Shown piece after piece: positions 1 through 5,885 of a stretch of DNA of 10,001 nt. The notes under the pieces are model-generated. The model did no database searches, was not told the DNA's origin, and saw only the letters and a list, made by a program, of their open reading frames with translations. The stretch is from the NCBI GenBank assembly GCA_049969495.1, contig JBMFOT010000092.1, positions 1 through 10,001 on the forward strand. The letters are read 5' to 3'. Source of the stretch: HRBIN16 sp049969495 (GTDB lineage: Bacteria > Armatimonadota > HRBIN16). Position numbers and translations under genes: made by a program. Position 1 is the first letter of the stretch. Every line of letters begins with the position of its first letter.

Positions 1-120
1 GGCAGCGTGCCGGGCGACACGAACTGGAACGCCGAAGCAGACCTGGACGGCGATGAGGAGGTGACGCTGTTCGACTTCGGCATCCTGGTGCGCAACTTCG
101 GTGCGATGGGGGATGAGTAA
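1..120 (+). CDS. C-terminal fragment of a dockerin-like (EF-hand repeat) protein
   Basis: Open frame from the left edge to a TAA stop, 39 residues visible; the start lies outside the window. The fragment holds a calcium-loop pattern, DLDGDEEVTLFDFGILVRNF, followed by a short acidic tail. This matches the second repeat of type I dockerin-like modules, where alternating D/N/D residues bind calcium and are followed by a hydrophobic helix. In Armatimonadota, Planctomycetota and related groups such repeats commonly end large secreted proteins. The cellulosome role known from clostridia should not be assumed here. The catalytic or structural part upstream is not visible, so the function of the whole protein cannot be stated. 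It converges on xerD, with 95 bp between the stops and no convincing terminator. Confidence 0.72.
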   Translation, partial: GSVPGDTNWNAEADLDGDEEVTLFDFGILVRNFGAMGDE

Positions 121-215
121 ACGTTACGGAGGCGGCGGGGCATGGCTGGTGTGGGCGGGCGTGCTCCGTCGCCCCCTTTGTGATACACGGTCTCTTCGTC
201 GCGGACGCAATTGCA

Positions 216-1103
216 CTACGCCCTCGGGTGGTGCTTCCTGTACACTTCGCGCACGTGGTCGATGCTTACTCGCGTGTAGATTTGGGTGGTGTTGATGCTG
301 GCATGTCCCAGCATCTCCTGCACCGCGCGCAGGTCTGCCCCACCCTGCAACAGGTGTACCGCAAAGGAGTGGCGCAGGGTGTGCGGGCTCACAGGGCGAG
401 CGATGCCTGCCTGCTGTGCGTACTGCTTCAGGCGCAGCCAGAACTGCGTGCGAGAAAGCGGAGTGCCTCGCTCGCTGAGGAAGAGATAGTCCTCGCTACG
501 TTTGCCCAGCAGCTTCGGGCGGGCAAGGCGCAGGTAATCCTGCAACGCCGATTTCGCGCTGTCCCCAAAGGGCACCCATCGCTCTTTCGACCGCTTGCCG
601 AACACGCGCACGAAGCCCTCATGCAGGTCGATATCCTGCAGGCGCAGTGCCACCACCTCTGACACGCGCAACCCTGCGGCGTATGCCAGCTCCAGCATCG
701 CCCGGTCGCGCAACCCGAGGGGTGTTCGGGTATCGGGTTGCGACAGAAGGTTTTCTACCTCCTGATGGGAAAGGGCGTTGGGCAGCTTGCGAGGAAGACG
801 GAAAGTGGCGACGGAGGGAACTGTTTCTTCTGGGAGTACTCCCTCCTGCCGCAAAAAGCGTGCGAACGCTCGCGCTGCGCACAGCTTGCGTTCGATACTG
901 ACCTCTGCCAGCTCCTGCTTGCGCAGATGTTGGGAGAAAGCCAGCAGACCGTTCTCGCCCAGAGCCTCATGCAGAGAATACCCTCGTTCCCGGGAGAACT
1001 CGGCGAGCTGGCGCAGGTCACGCGAGTAAGCGTCCTGCGTGTGGGCAGAGGCGCCTCGCTCCACACGCAGGTAGTGCAGAAATCGGGCAATGTGTTCGTT
1101 CAT
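216..1103 (-). CDS. xerD: Site-specific tyrosine recombinase, XerD type
   Basis: 295-residue tyrosine recombinase, the usual length for XerC/XerD, which resolve chromosome dimers at dif during division. The N-terminal SAM-like core-binding domain covers about residues 1-85 and the catalytic domain about 108-290. All catalytic residues are visible: R146 (GLRVSEV), K170 (beta-hairpin, FGKRSKERW), H241 and R244 (HTLRHSF), H267 (LGHAS) and the nucleophile Y276 (TTQIYTRV). The C-terminus HHPRA is typical of XerD rather than XerC, so I favour XerD, though the family contains many phage and integron relatives. The ATG at 1103 overlaps the TGA of the ThuA-like gene by four bases, which implies translational coupling and a shared transcript. 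No dif-like site was identified in the window. Confidence 0.88.
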   Translation of the reverse strand: MNEHIARFLHYLRVERGASAHTQDAYSRDLRQLAEFSRERGYSLHEALGENGLLAFSQHLRKQELAEVSIERKLCAARAFARFLRQEGVLPEETVPSVATFRLPRKLPNALSHQEVENLLSQPDTRTPLGLRDRAMLELAYAAGLRVSEVVALRLQDIDLHEGFVRVFGKRSKERWVPFGDSAKSALQDYLRLARPKLLGKRSEDYLFLSERGTPLSRTQFWLRLKQYAQQAGIARPVSPHTLRHSFAVHLLQGGADLRAVQEMLGHASINTTQIYTRVSIDHVREVYRKHHPRA

Positions 1104-1897
1104 TTGGCTGAGGGAAGACCAACGCGGGGCTGTGGGTTCTTGATGATACCCAGCGCCCAGCGGATGCCTCCCAGCATGTGCTGTTTATACCACTCGCTTT
1201 CGATAACATCCTCGCGATGCCCCAGGCCGGTATAGAACACGCGCCCCTTGCCGTAGGGCTTGCACCATATCAGCAAATAATCACCCGGTTGACCGGCTTC
1301 GGGGTGTCCATCGTTGGGATGCTTGTCCATCGAACCCAGCACATGCAGTTTGGCGCGATCGATATTCTTGTACTCGTAGATTTCGTCGAACACTTTGAAG
1401 CGCGGAGCGAGGTGTGCCATCGCGGGATGTTTCGCGTCCTCCACGATGACCTCCACTTCGCACTGCGCACCATGCGTCTTGAACTCTCCGCCAAGCATTT
1501 CGATGAAGCTCGGCTCATCGTGATAGGTATCCGCCGCCGCATGCAGACCGATCACCGCTTTACCCGACTTCACCCAGTTGAGAAACGCCTGCAGGTCGGG
1601 AATGCCGATGTTGCCGGTGGTGTTCGAGAAAATCACCCCGTCGTAATTCTTCAATCCCTCTGGCGACATCATCTTCTTGACGTCCTCGGCGGTGCGGCAG
1701 TATTCCACCGTGAACTGCCCGGACTTGTCCGCCAGCTCGGCAATGACCTTGTCGAAGCTCTTGATCGCTCCCTCGTGACGGAAGCCGGCGGTATGCGATA
1801 CCACCAGCAGATGCTTCTTCGCACGTTGTGCTTCCGCAGACACGCTGAAAAGCACCACTGCGCCACACAGCACCAGTATCCACCCTGTTCCGTTCAT
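1100..1897 (-). CDS. Secreted ThuA-like domain protein
   Basis: 265 residues. An N-terminal signal peptide (hydrophobic core about residues 6-19) ends in an A-E-A motif, with likely cleavage after A23. The mature part is a ThuA-like, glutamine-amidotransferase-fold domain. Visible family motifs are SHTAGFRHEG (34-43), the GVIFSNTTGN strand (87-96), LHAAADTYHDEPSF (118-131) and the C-terminal block GLGHRED...GGIRWALG (224-250). ThuA was named for trehalose utilisation in rhizobia. Secreted paralogues in sugar-degrading bacteria are mostly uncharacterised, and catalytic activity is unproven. The start is supported by an AGGAGG Shine-Dalgarno at 1905-1910, seven bases before the ATG. Its stop overlaps the xerD start. 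It is transcribed divergently from xylA, which hints at but does not prove a carbohydrate role. Confidence 0.85.
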   Translation of the reverse strand: MNGTGWILVLCGAVVLFSVSAEAQRAKKHLLVVSHTAGFRHEGAIKSFDKVIAELADKSGQFTVEYCRTAEDVKKMMSPEGLKNYDGVIFSNTTGNIGIPDLQAFLNWVKSGKAVIGLHAAADTYHDEPSFIEMLGGEFKTHGAQCEVEVIVEDAKHPAMAHLAPRFKVFDEIYEYKNIDRAKLHVLGSMDKHPNDGHPEAGQPGDYLLIWCKPYGKGRVFYTGLGHREDVIESEWYKQHMLGGIRWALGIIKNPQPRVGLPSAK

Positions 1898-1940
1898 GCT
1901 TCTACCTCCTGCTTGAAGGAAGGTTGTTTACTCGCCAAGC

Positions 1941-1968
1941 GACTCTTCCCTTTCCGAAAGGGAGAGTC
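1941..1968. other. Strong 12-bp hairpin in the thuA-like 5' leader
   Basis: GACTCT (1941-1946) and CCCTTT (1948-1953) pair with AAAGGG (1957-1962) and AGAGTC (1963-1968). The stem has 12 base pairs, one unpaired T at 1947 and a three-base loop CCG. It lies 44 bp upstream of the ThuA-like start, in the region that should be its 5' leader. No T-run follows it on either strand, so it is not a standard intrinsic terminator. It could be an mRNA-stabilising stem, a palindromic operator or part of a dispersed repeat; the sequence alone cannot decide. Confidence 0.7.
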
Positions 1969-2035
1969 CTGCAGCTTTCGGGAAAACCCTCTGCGCGGTA
2001 CGCTTTCAGAGTAGTAGTTTGTCAAGGTTCGTTCT

Positions 2036-2065
2036 TCTGGATGGCGAGGCTCCGTCCGAGCCGTT
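2036..2065 (+). repeat. 30-bp dispersed repeat, copy 1
   Basis: This 30-bp segment matches 5109-5138 at 27 of 30 positions in the same orientation. The core contains the inverted pair GGCTC/GAGCC around a five-base loop. Both copies are intergenic and lie between divergent genes, as expected for a small REP-like dispersed element. Read as protein on the reverse strand, this type of sequence gives a GSAGASPS-like string. As I recall, that string appears in many spurious small ORFs from environmental bacterial genomes, which would fit a multi-copy element. Confidence 0.7.
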
Positions 2066-2214
2066 TCCGCTTACCTCCTCCTCTGCCCAAGCGGTTGCAG
2101 GCATACCACTGGCTCGCGGGCAAGGGCGGTGCGCAACGGAGACAGGTGCGCCTCCCTATGCCTCTGACAGGAATCTCCCCCTCCCCTCGCGAAATCAAGG
2201 GTACATTCGTTGAC

Positions 2215-2220
2215 AGGAGG
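2215..2220 (+). promoter_or_regulatory. xylA ribosome binding site
   Basis: A perfect AGGAGG is followed by eight bases and the ATG at 2229. It fixes the xylA start. The rest of the 331-bp gap upstream (1898-2228) holds the hairpin at 1941-1968 and the repeat at 2036-2065. I saw no convincing -35/-10 pair for xylA. Confidence 0.85.
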
Positions 2221-2228
2221 TTTCCACC

Positions 2229-3395
2229 ATGGACGCCTATACCCCTCGCAAGGAACATAAGTTCACCTTCGGATTGTGGACGGTCGGCAACCGCGGGCGC
2301 GACCCGTTCGGCGACGTGGTGCGCGATGTAGTCACTCCTATCCGCGCGGTGCAAAAACTCTCCGAACTGGGCGCGTACGGCGTGAACCTGCATGACAACG
2401 ACCTCGTGCCTATCGACGCCTCCCCTGCCGAGCGCGACCGCATCGTGAAGGAGTTCAAAAAGGCTCTTAACGACTACGGCATGAAACTGGTAATGGGCAC
2501 CACCAACCTGTTCTACCATCCGGTCTTCAAGGACGGCGCGTTCACCTCCAACGACCCGAAGGTGCGCGCTTATGCCCTGCAGAAATCCATGCAGTCGATA
2601 GACCTGGCGGTGGAACTGGGCGCGGAGATATACGTCTTCTGGGGCGGACGAGAAGGTACCGAGTGTGACGCCGCCAAAGACCCCACCGACGCCATCAAAC
2701 GCTATCGCGAGTGCATCAACTTCCTGATTCACTACGTGAAAGACCGCAAGTACAACCTGCGCTTCGCGATGGAGCCCAAACCCAACGAGCCGCGCGGTGA
2801 CATCTTCCTGCCCAACGTGGGCGCGATGCTGGCGTTCATCAACACGCTGGACGACCCCGACATGGTAGGCGTGAACCCCGAGGTCGCCCATGAGCACATG
2901 GCGGGTTTGAACTTCGCGCACGCCGTCGGGCAGGCGCTGGAATCGGGCAAGCTGTTCCATATCGACCTGAATGCCCAGAAGCTGAACCGCTTCGACCAGG
3001 ACCTGCGCTTCGGCTCGGAGGACATCAAGGGCGCGTTCTTCCTCGTGAAACTGCTGGAGGACCACGGCTACAACGGTCCGCGCCACTTCGACGCGCACGC
3101 CTACCGCACCGAGGACGAAGAGGGTGTGTGGGAGTTCGCGAAGGGCTGTATGCGCACCTATCTGATTCTGAAAGAGAAGGCGCGTCAGTTCAACGAGCAT
3201 CCCGCCATTCAGGAGATGCTGGCACAGATTCAGCCTCGCGACGCCGAGCTGGAGAGCCTGATGAGCAGCTACTCTCCCCAAAACGCGCAGGCTCTGCGCC
3301 AGAAGCAGTTCGATATCGAGGCACTGGGCAGGAAAGGGCTGGGCTATGAGAAGCTGGACCAGCTGGTAATAGACCTGCTGCTGGGTGTGGTGTGA
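2229..3395 (+). CDS. xylA: Xylose isomerase, class I (Streptomyces/Thermus type)
   Basis: 388-residue xylose (glucose) isomerase, a cytoplasmic TIM-barrel enzyme that interconverts D-xylose and D-xylulose with two divalent metals. The length matches class I enzymes of about 387 residues, not the longer class II form. Active-site residues align with the Streptomyces enzymes at a constant offset of one. They are H55 and D58 (LHDND), F95, W138 and E182/K184 (MEPKPNEP). The second group is E218, H221 (PEVAHEH), D246 (HIDLN), D256, D258 and D288 (HFDAH). F27, which in the tetramer reaches into the neighbouring subunit's active site, is also present. A perfect Shine-Dalgarno sits eight bases before the ATG. 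No xylulokinase, transporter or xylR is beside it, so this is not a standard xyl operon here. A decayed FGE-like fragment follows the stop in the same frame. Confidence 0.97.
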   Translation: MDAYTPRKEHKFTFGLWTVGNRGRDPFGDVVRDVVTPIRAVQKLSELGAYGVNLHDNDLVPIDASPAERDRIVKEFKKALNDYGMKLVMGTTNLFYHPVFKDGAFTSNDPKVRAYALQKSMQSIDLAVELGAEIYVFWGGREGTECDAAKDPTDAIKRYRECINFLIHYVKDRKYNLRFAMEPKPNEPRGDIFLPNVGAMLAFINTLDDPDMVGVNPEVAHEHMAGLNFAHAVGQALESGKLFHIDLNAQKLNRFDQDLRFGSEDIKGAFFLVKLLEDHGYNGPRHFDAHAYRTEDEEGVWEFAKGCMRTYLILKEKARQFNEHPAIQEMLAQIQPRDAELESLMSSYSPQNAQALRQKQFDIEALGRKGLGYEKLDQLVIDLLLGVV

Positions 3396-3401
3396 TACTA
3401 C

Positions 3402-3551
3402 AAGCAGGGTTGGAGTGAGGCAAAACGGAGCACAGACCGCCGTCTCTACCCATGGGGCAACCGCTTCGACCCCGACGCCTGCTGCTGGAACCGTCAGCCG
3501 CGAAACGGGATGCCCAACACCGCAGCGGATGAAGCGAGAGATGGACCTGTG
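3402..3551 (+). pseudogene. Decayed fragment resembling a formylglycine-generating enzyme / SUMF1 domain
   Basis: Reading on in the xylA frame after its stop gives an open stretch with no start codon. It contains WSEAKRSTDRRLYPWGN (from 3411) and then RFDPDACCWN (to 3491). This strongly resembles the conserved block of FGE-sulfatase/SUMF1 proteins, usually of the form EWE-AARG-DGR-YPWG-, with FDP and a CN-like motif after it. Similarity fades by about 3550 and the frame runs into tRNA-Gln. Only about 50 residues of a domain of some 250 residues remain, with no start and no N- or C-terminal parts. I read it as a remnant of a deleted or rearranged gene, not an expressed protein. Its position against the 3' end of a tRNA, a common insertion and deletion site, fits past exchange but does not prove it. 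A chance resemblance is possible, though the run of matches makes it unlikely. Confidence 0.55.
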
Positions 3552-3560
3552 AAACAAAAT

Positions 3561-3634
3561 TGGCTGCGGGGGATGGATTCGAACCACCGTTACCTGGTCC
3601 AGAGCCAGGCGTCCTGCCGCTGAACGACCCCGCA
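3561..3634 (-). tRNA. tRNA-Gln (anticodon CTG)
   Basis: A 74-base cloverleaf including an encoded CCA. The acceptor stem is TGCGGGG with CCCCGCA, followed by discriminator G and CCA. The D stem is GTTC/GGAC around a seven-base loop. The anticodon stem CCTGG/CCAGG carries the loop CTCTGGA, giving anticodon CTG, which reads the glutamine codon CAG. The variable loop is TAAC, and the T stem GGTGG/CCATC (one G-T pair) encloses TTCGAAT. The initial T and discriminator G are typical of bacterial tRNA-Gln. A good promoter lies just upstream. No intrinsic terminator is visible after the CCA end. Confidence 0.96.
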
Positions 3635-3647
3635 GCAACCGCTATAT

Positions 3648-3676
3648 ATTATGCCCAACAACCCGCGCTTTGTCAA
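3648..3676 (-). promoter_or_regulatory. Sigma-70 promoter of tRNA-Gln
   Basis: On the minus strand a perfect -35 box TTGACA (3676-3671) is followed by a 17-base spacer and the -10 box CATAAT (3653-3648), 13 bases before the mature tRNA 5' end. The -35 box includes the TGA stop codon of rarA (3675-3673), so the tRNA promoter is embedded in the end of the upstream gene. Confidence 0.85.
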
Positions 3677-5043
3677 GGGTTCGGAGCGGTTTCGTCTTCC
3701 TCAGTGGGGGCGGAAGGGCGTTCCAGACGCTCGCGCAGCTGCCGCAGGCGTTCCGCGATTTTGCGTTCCAGCCCGCTGTCGGAAGGCTCGTAGTAGGGCA
3801 GGTTCCAGTTGCCTTCGGGCAGGTAACGCTGGGGCACCCAGTGCCCGGGGTGGTTGTGCGGGTAGATGTACTCCTTGCCGTGCCCCAGGTGCTGTGCGCC
3901 CGGATAGCTGGCGTCGCGCAGGTGCAGAGGCACAGGGGCTAAAGGCTGTGTCTCCAGGTCGTGCAGCGCTTTGTTCAGCGCAACGTAGCTGGCGTTACTC
4001 TTGGGCGCACAGGCAAGGTAAGTGGTGGCTTGCGCTAACGTGATTTGCGCCTCGGGCAGCCCGATAAACTGCACCGCCTCCATCGCCGCCACCGCCACCA
4101 GCAGCGCGTGCGGGTCGGCGTTGCCGATGTCCTCGCTGGCGAGGATAACCAGCCGACGGGCGATGAAACGGGGGTCTTCTCCCGCGCGAATCATGCGGGC
4201 GAGGTAGTGTAATGCCGCGTCGGGGTCGGAACCGCGTACGGATTTGATGAACGCGGAGATGGTGTCGTAGTGCTCATCGCCTTCACGGTCGTAACGCGCG
4301 GCGCGTTGTTGTACCACCTGCTCCAGCATCTCCAGTGTGACGGTGCGCCTGCCTTGCGTGTCGGGCTCGGCGAGGGCGGCTGCCGCCTCCAGCACGTTCA
4401 GCGCCACACGGGCATCTCCGTTGGCGATTCGCAGCAGATAGTCCATGCACTCCGGGGGAAGATGCACACGCAGCTTACCTAGTCCCCGTTCCTCGTCAGC
4501 GAGGGCGCGCTCCACGATGACGCGCAGGTGCTCCTCGCTTAGCGGCTCGAAACGCAGCACCCGCGAACGGCTGAGCAGCGGCGCGTTGATGGCAAAGTAG
4601 GGGTTTTCGGTGGTCGCGCCCATCAGGATAATCGTGCCGTTTTCCACATGGGGCAGGAAAGCATCCTGCTGGGCGCGGTTGAAACGGTGTATCTCGTCTA
4701 CGAACAGGATGGTGCGCTGACCGTGCAGCTGGCGACGGCTACGTGCCTCTTCGATAGCCCGACGCACTTCCGCGACGCCGCTGGTCACCGCGCTGTATTC
4801 CACGAAATGGCACTTCGTGTGCGCGGCGATAATACGCGCCAGCGTGGACTTGCCACAGCCGGGTGGTCCCCAGAAGATGACCGAGCCGAGCTGGTCGCTC
4901 TCGATGGCTTTGCGAATCGCCGTCCCCTCGCCGACCAGATGCTCCTGCCCAACGAACTCCTCCAGCGTGCGGGGACGCATCCGCGCCGCCAGCGGTGCCT
5001 CCGCTTCGGTTTCGTACAGGTTTTTCTGCTCAAACAGGCTCAT
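3673..5043 (-). CDS. rarA: Replication-associated recombination protein A (RarA/MgsA family AAA+ ATPase)
   Basis: 456-residue AAA+ ATPase related to clamp-loader subunits and eukaryotic WRNIP1. RarA acts at stalled replication forks and single-strand/double-strand junctions in the cytoplasm. The sequence shows the family entry RMRPRTLEEFVGQEHL (21-36), Walker A GPPGCGKST (59-67), Walker B ILFVDEIHRFNR (112-123), sensor 1 GATTENP (142-148) and the arginine-finger region LLSRSRVL (156-163). The C-terminal MgsA oligomerisation half follows, ending in a charged helix and a P/E-rich tail. I chose the ATG at 5043 because AGGAG lies at 5049-5053, five bases upstream. A longer reading from a TTG at 5088 has no Shine-Dalgarno, and that TTG belongs to a likely -35 box. 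Diverges from the Uma2-family gene. No terminator separates it from the tRNA promoter. Confidence 0.94.
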   Translation of the reverse strand: MSLFEQKNLYETEAEAPLAARMRPRTLEEFVGQEHLVGEGTAIRKAIESDQLGSVIFWGPPGCGKSTLARIIAAHTKCHFVEYSAVTSGVAEVRRAIEEARSRRQLHGQRTILFVDEIHRFNRAQQDAFLPHVENGTIILMGATTENPYFAINAPLLSRSRVLRFEPLSEEHLRVIVERALADEERGLGKLRVHLPPECMDYLLRIANGDARVALNVLEAAAALAEPDTQGRRTVTLEMLEQVVQQRAARYDREGDEHYDTISAFIKSVRGSDPDAALHYLARMIRAGEDPRFIARRLVILASEDIGNADPHALLVAVAAMEAVQFIGLPEAQITLAQATTYLACAPKSNASYVALNKALHDLETQPLAPVPLHLRDASYPGAQHLGHGKEYIYPHNHPGHWVPQRYLPEGNWNLPYYEPSDSGLERKIAERLRQLRERLERPSAPTEEDETAPNP

Positions 5044-5059
5044 GGTGGCTCCTGTACTG

Positions 5060-5088
5060 ATTGTAGCAGATGGTGAGGGCGATTGCAA
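5060..5088 (-). promoter_or_regulatory. Probable sigma-70 promoter of rarA
   Basis: On the minus strand, TTGCAA (5088-5083; 4 of 6 consensus) lies 17 bases from TACAAT (5065-5060; 5 of 6). The start of transcription would fall near 5053, giving a leader of only about 10 bases that begins at the AGGAG sequence. Spacing and boxes are good; the very short leader is the only reservation. Confidence 0.55.
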
Positions 5089-5108
5089 AGCATTTATCGC
5101 GCAGCCCC

Positions 5109-5138
5109 TCTGGAGGGCGAGGCTCCCGCCGAGCCGTT
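5109..5138 (+). repeat. 30-bp dispersed repeat, copy 2
   Basis: Same element as 2036-2065, with 27 of 30 identical bases and the same orientation. Differences are at element positions 7, 19 and 20, so two of the three fall in the loop and the GGCTC/GAGCC stem is kept. It sits in the 188-bp spacer between divergent rarA and the Uma2-family gene. Confidence 0.7.
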
Positions 5139-5217
5139 ATGGTCACGGCAGCCGTGAACCTGCGCCAGCTTGCAGAGAGATGGGGCGCTATGGTATGCTG
5201 AATACACCCTGCACCCC

Positions 5218-5222
5218 GGAGG
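5218..5222 (+). promoter_or_regulatory. Ribosome binding site deciding the Uma2-family start
   Basis: GGAGG is nine bases from the ATG at 5232, but zero and three bases from the TTG and ATG at 5223 and 5226, which favours 5232. A weak promoter-like pair, TTGCAG (5170-5175) and TATGCT (5194-5199) with an 18-base spacer, lies upstream. It matches consensus poorly. Confidence 0.6.
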
Positions 5223-5231
5223 TTGATGGCG

Positions 5232-5882
5232 ATGTCCACAGCGGTGCAAACAGAGCGAAAGGTGTTCTATCCTGACTCGGACGGTCAACCGATGGCGGAC
5301 AATACGATACAGTTCGAATGCATCGTCACCATCAAGGGGAATCTGGAACTGCTTTTTGCAGACCGCCCCGACGTGTTTGTCGCCGGCGACCTGCTCTGGT
5401 ATCCGGTAGAGGGAAACGCGGAGATTCGGCAAGCCCCGGATGTGATGGTGGCGTTCGGACGTCCGAAGGGACACCGCCGGTCGTACAAGCAGTGGGAAGA
5501 GGGCAATATCCCCCCGCAGGTGGTGTTCGAGGTGTGGTCGCCGGGCAATCGGCTTTCGCAGATGCTGGAGAAGATGGACTTCTACCGCCGATACGGTGTG
5601 GAGGAGTATTACATTTACTATCCCGACAGTGGCGAGTGGGATGGCTGGTTGCGTGAGGGCGAACAGCTGGTGCCGGTCAAAGGCATGGAAGGCTGGCAGA
5701 GCCCGCGTCTGGGCATTCGCTTCGAGAAGGGCAAGGATGCGGAGGTGGGTCTGTTCTATCCGGATGGACGCAAGTTCCTGAGCTTTGTGGAACTGGGACA
5801 ACAGGCAGAGGCGGAGAGACAAAGGGCAGACCGCCTCGCGGCGAAGCTGCGAGAGATGGGCATTGACCCCAACCAGATATAG
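5232..5882 (+). CDS. Uma2-family protein (DUF820, PD-(D/E)xK nuclease fold)
   Basis: 216 residues. The core matches the Uma2/DUF820 family, which has a restriction-endonuclease-like fold and is abundant as multi-copy genes in Cyanobacteria and Armatimonadota; its physiological role is unclear. Visible motifs are APDVMVAFG (68-76, with D70), VVFEVWSPGN (97-106, with E100) and the helix EKMDFYRRYGVEEYYIYYPD (113-132, with K114). These supply the expected acidic and lysine positions of a PD-(D/E)xK site. The last 30 residues are a charged helix rich in A, E, Q and R, a coiled-coil tail common in this family. I chose the ATG at 5232 because GGAGG ends at 5222, nine bases upstream. The TTG at 5223 and ATG at 5226 lie too close to it. 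It runs tail to tail into comM with only three bases between the stops. Confidence 0.86.
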   Translation: MSTAVQTERKVFYPDSDGQPMADNTIQFECIVTIKGNLELLFADRPDVFVAGDLLWYPVEGNAEIRQAPDVMVAFGRPKGHRRSYKQWEEGNIPPQVVFEVWSPGNRLSQMLEKMDFYRRYGVEEYYIYYPDSGEWDGWLREGEQLVPVKGMEGWQSPRLGIRFEKGKDAEVGLFYPDGRKFLSFVELGQQAEAERQRADRLAAKLREMGIDPNQI

Positions 5883-5885
5883 CCG

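Noticed and set aside
121..215. Inverted pair ACGGAG (126-131) / CTCCGT (164-169) between converging genes as a terminator
   Set aside because: The stem is six base pairs with a loop of 32 bases and no T-tract; it is unremarkable in GC-rich DNA.
1178..2014. Plus-strand open frame of 278 codons opposite the ThuA-like gene
   Set aside because: The opposite strand has a signal peptide, family motifs and a Shine-Dalgarno; this frame has none of these and extends through the hairpin.
1997..2025. Perfect TTGACA (minus strand, 2025-2020) as the -35 of the ThuA-like gene
   Set aside because: No acceptable -10 box exists at a 16-19 base spacing; the sequence there reads CGTACC. I would not call a promoter from one box.
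3402..3634. tRNA-Gln as a current integration site with a flanking direct repeat
   Set aside because: I found no second copy of the tRNA 3' end within the window and no integrase beside it; XerD is 2.4 kb away and looks like a chromosomal dimer-resolution enzyme.
2022..3638. Very long minus-strand open frame (538 codons) opposite xylA
   Set aside because: It lies antisense to a complete, catalytically intact xylose isomerase and runs across the tRNA. It arises from GC-rich third-codon bias and resembles no family I recognise.
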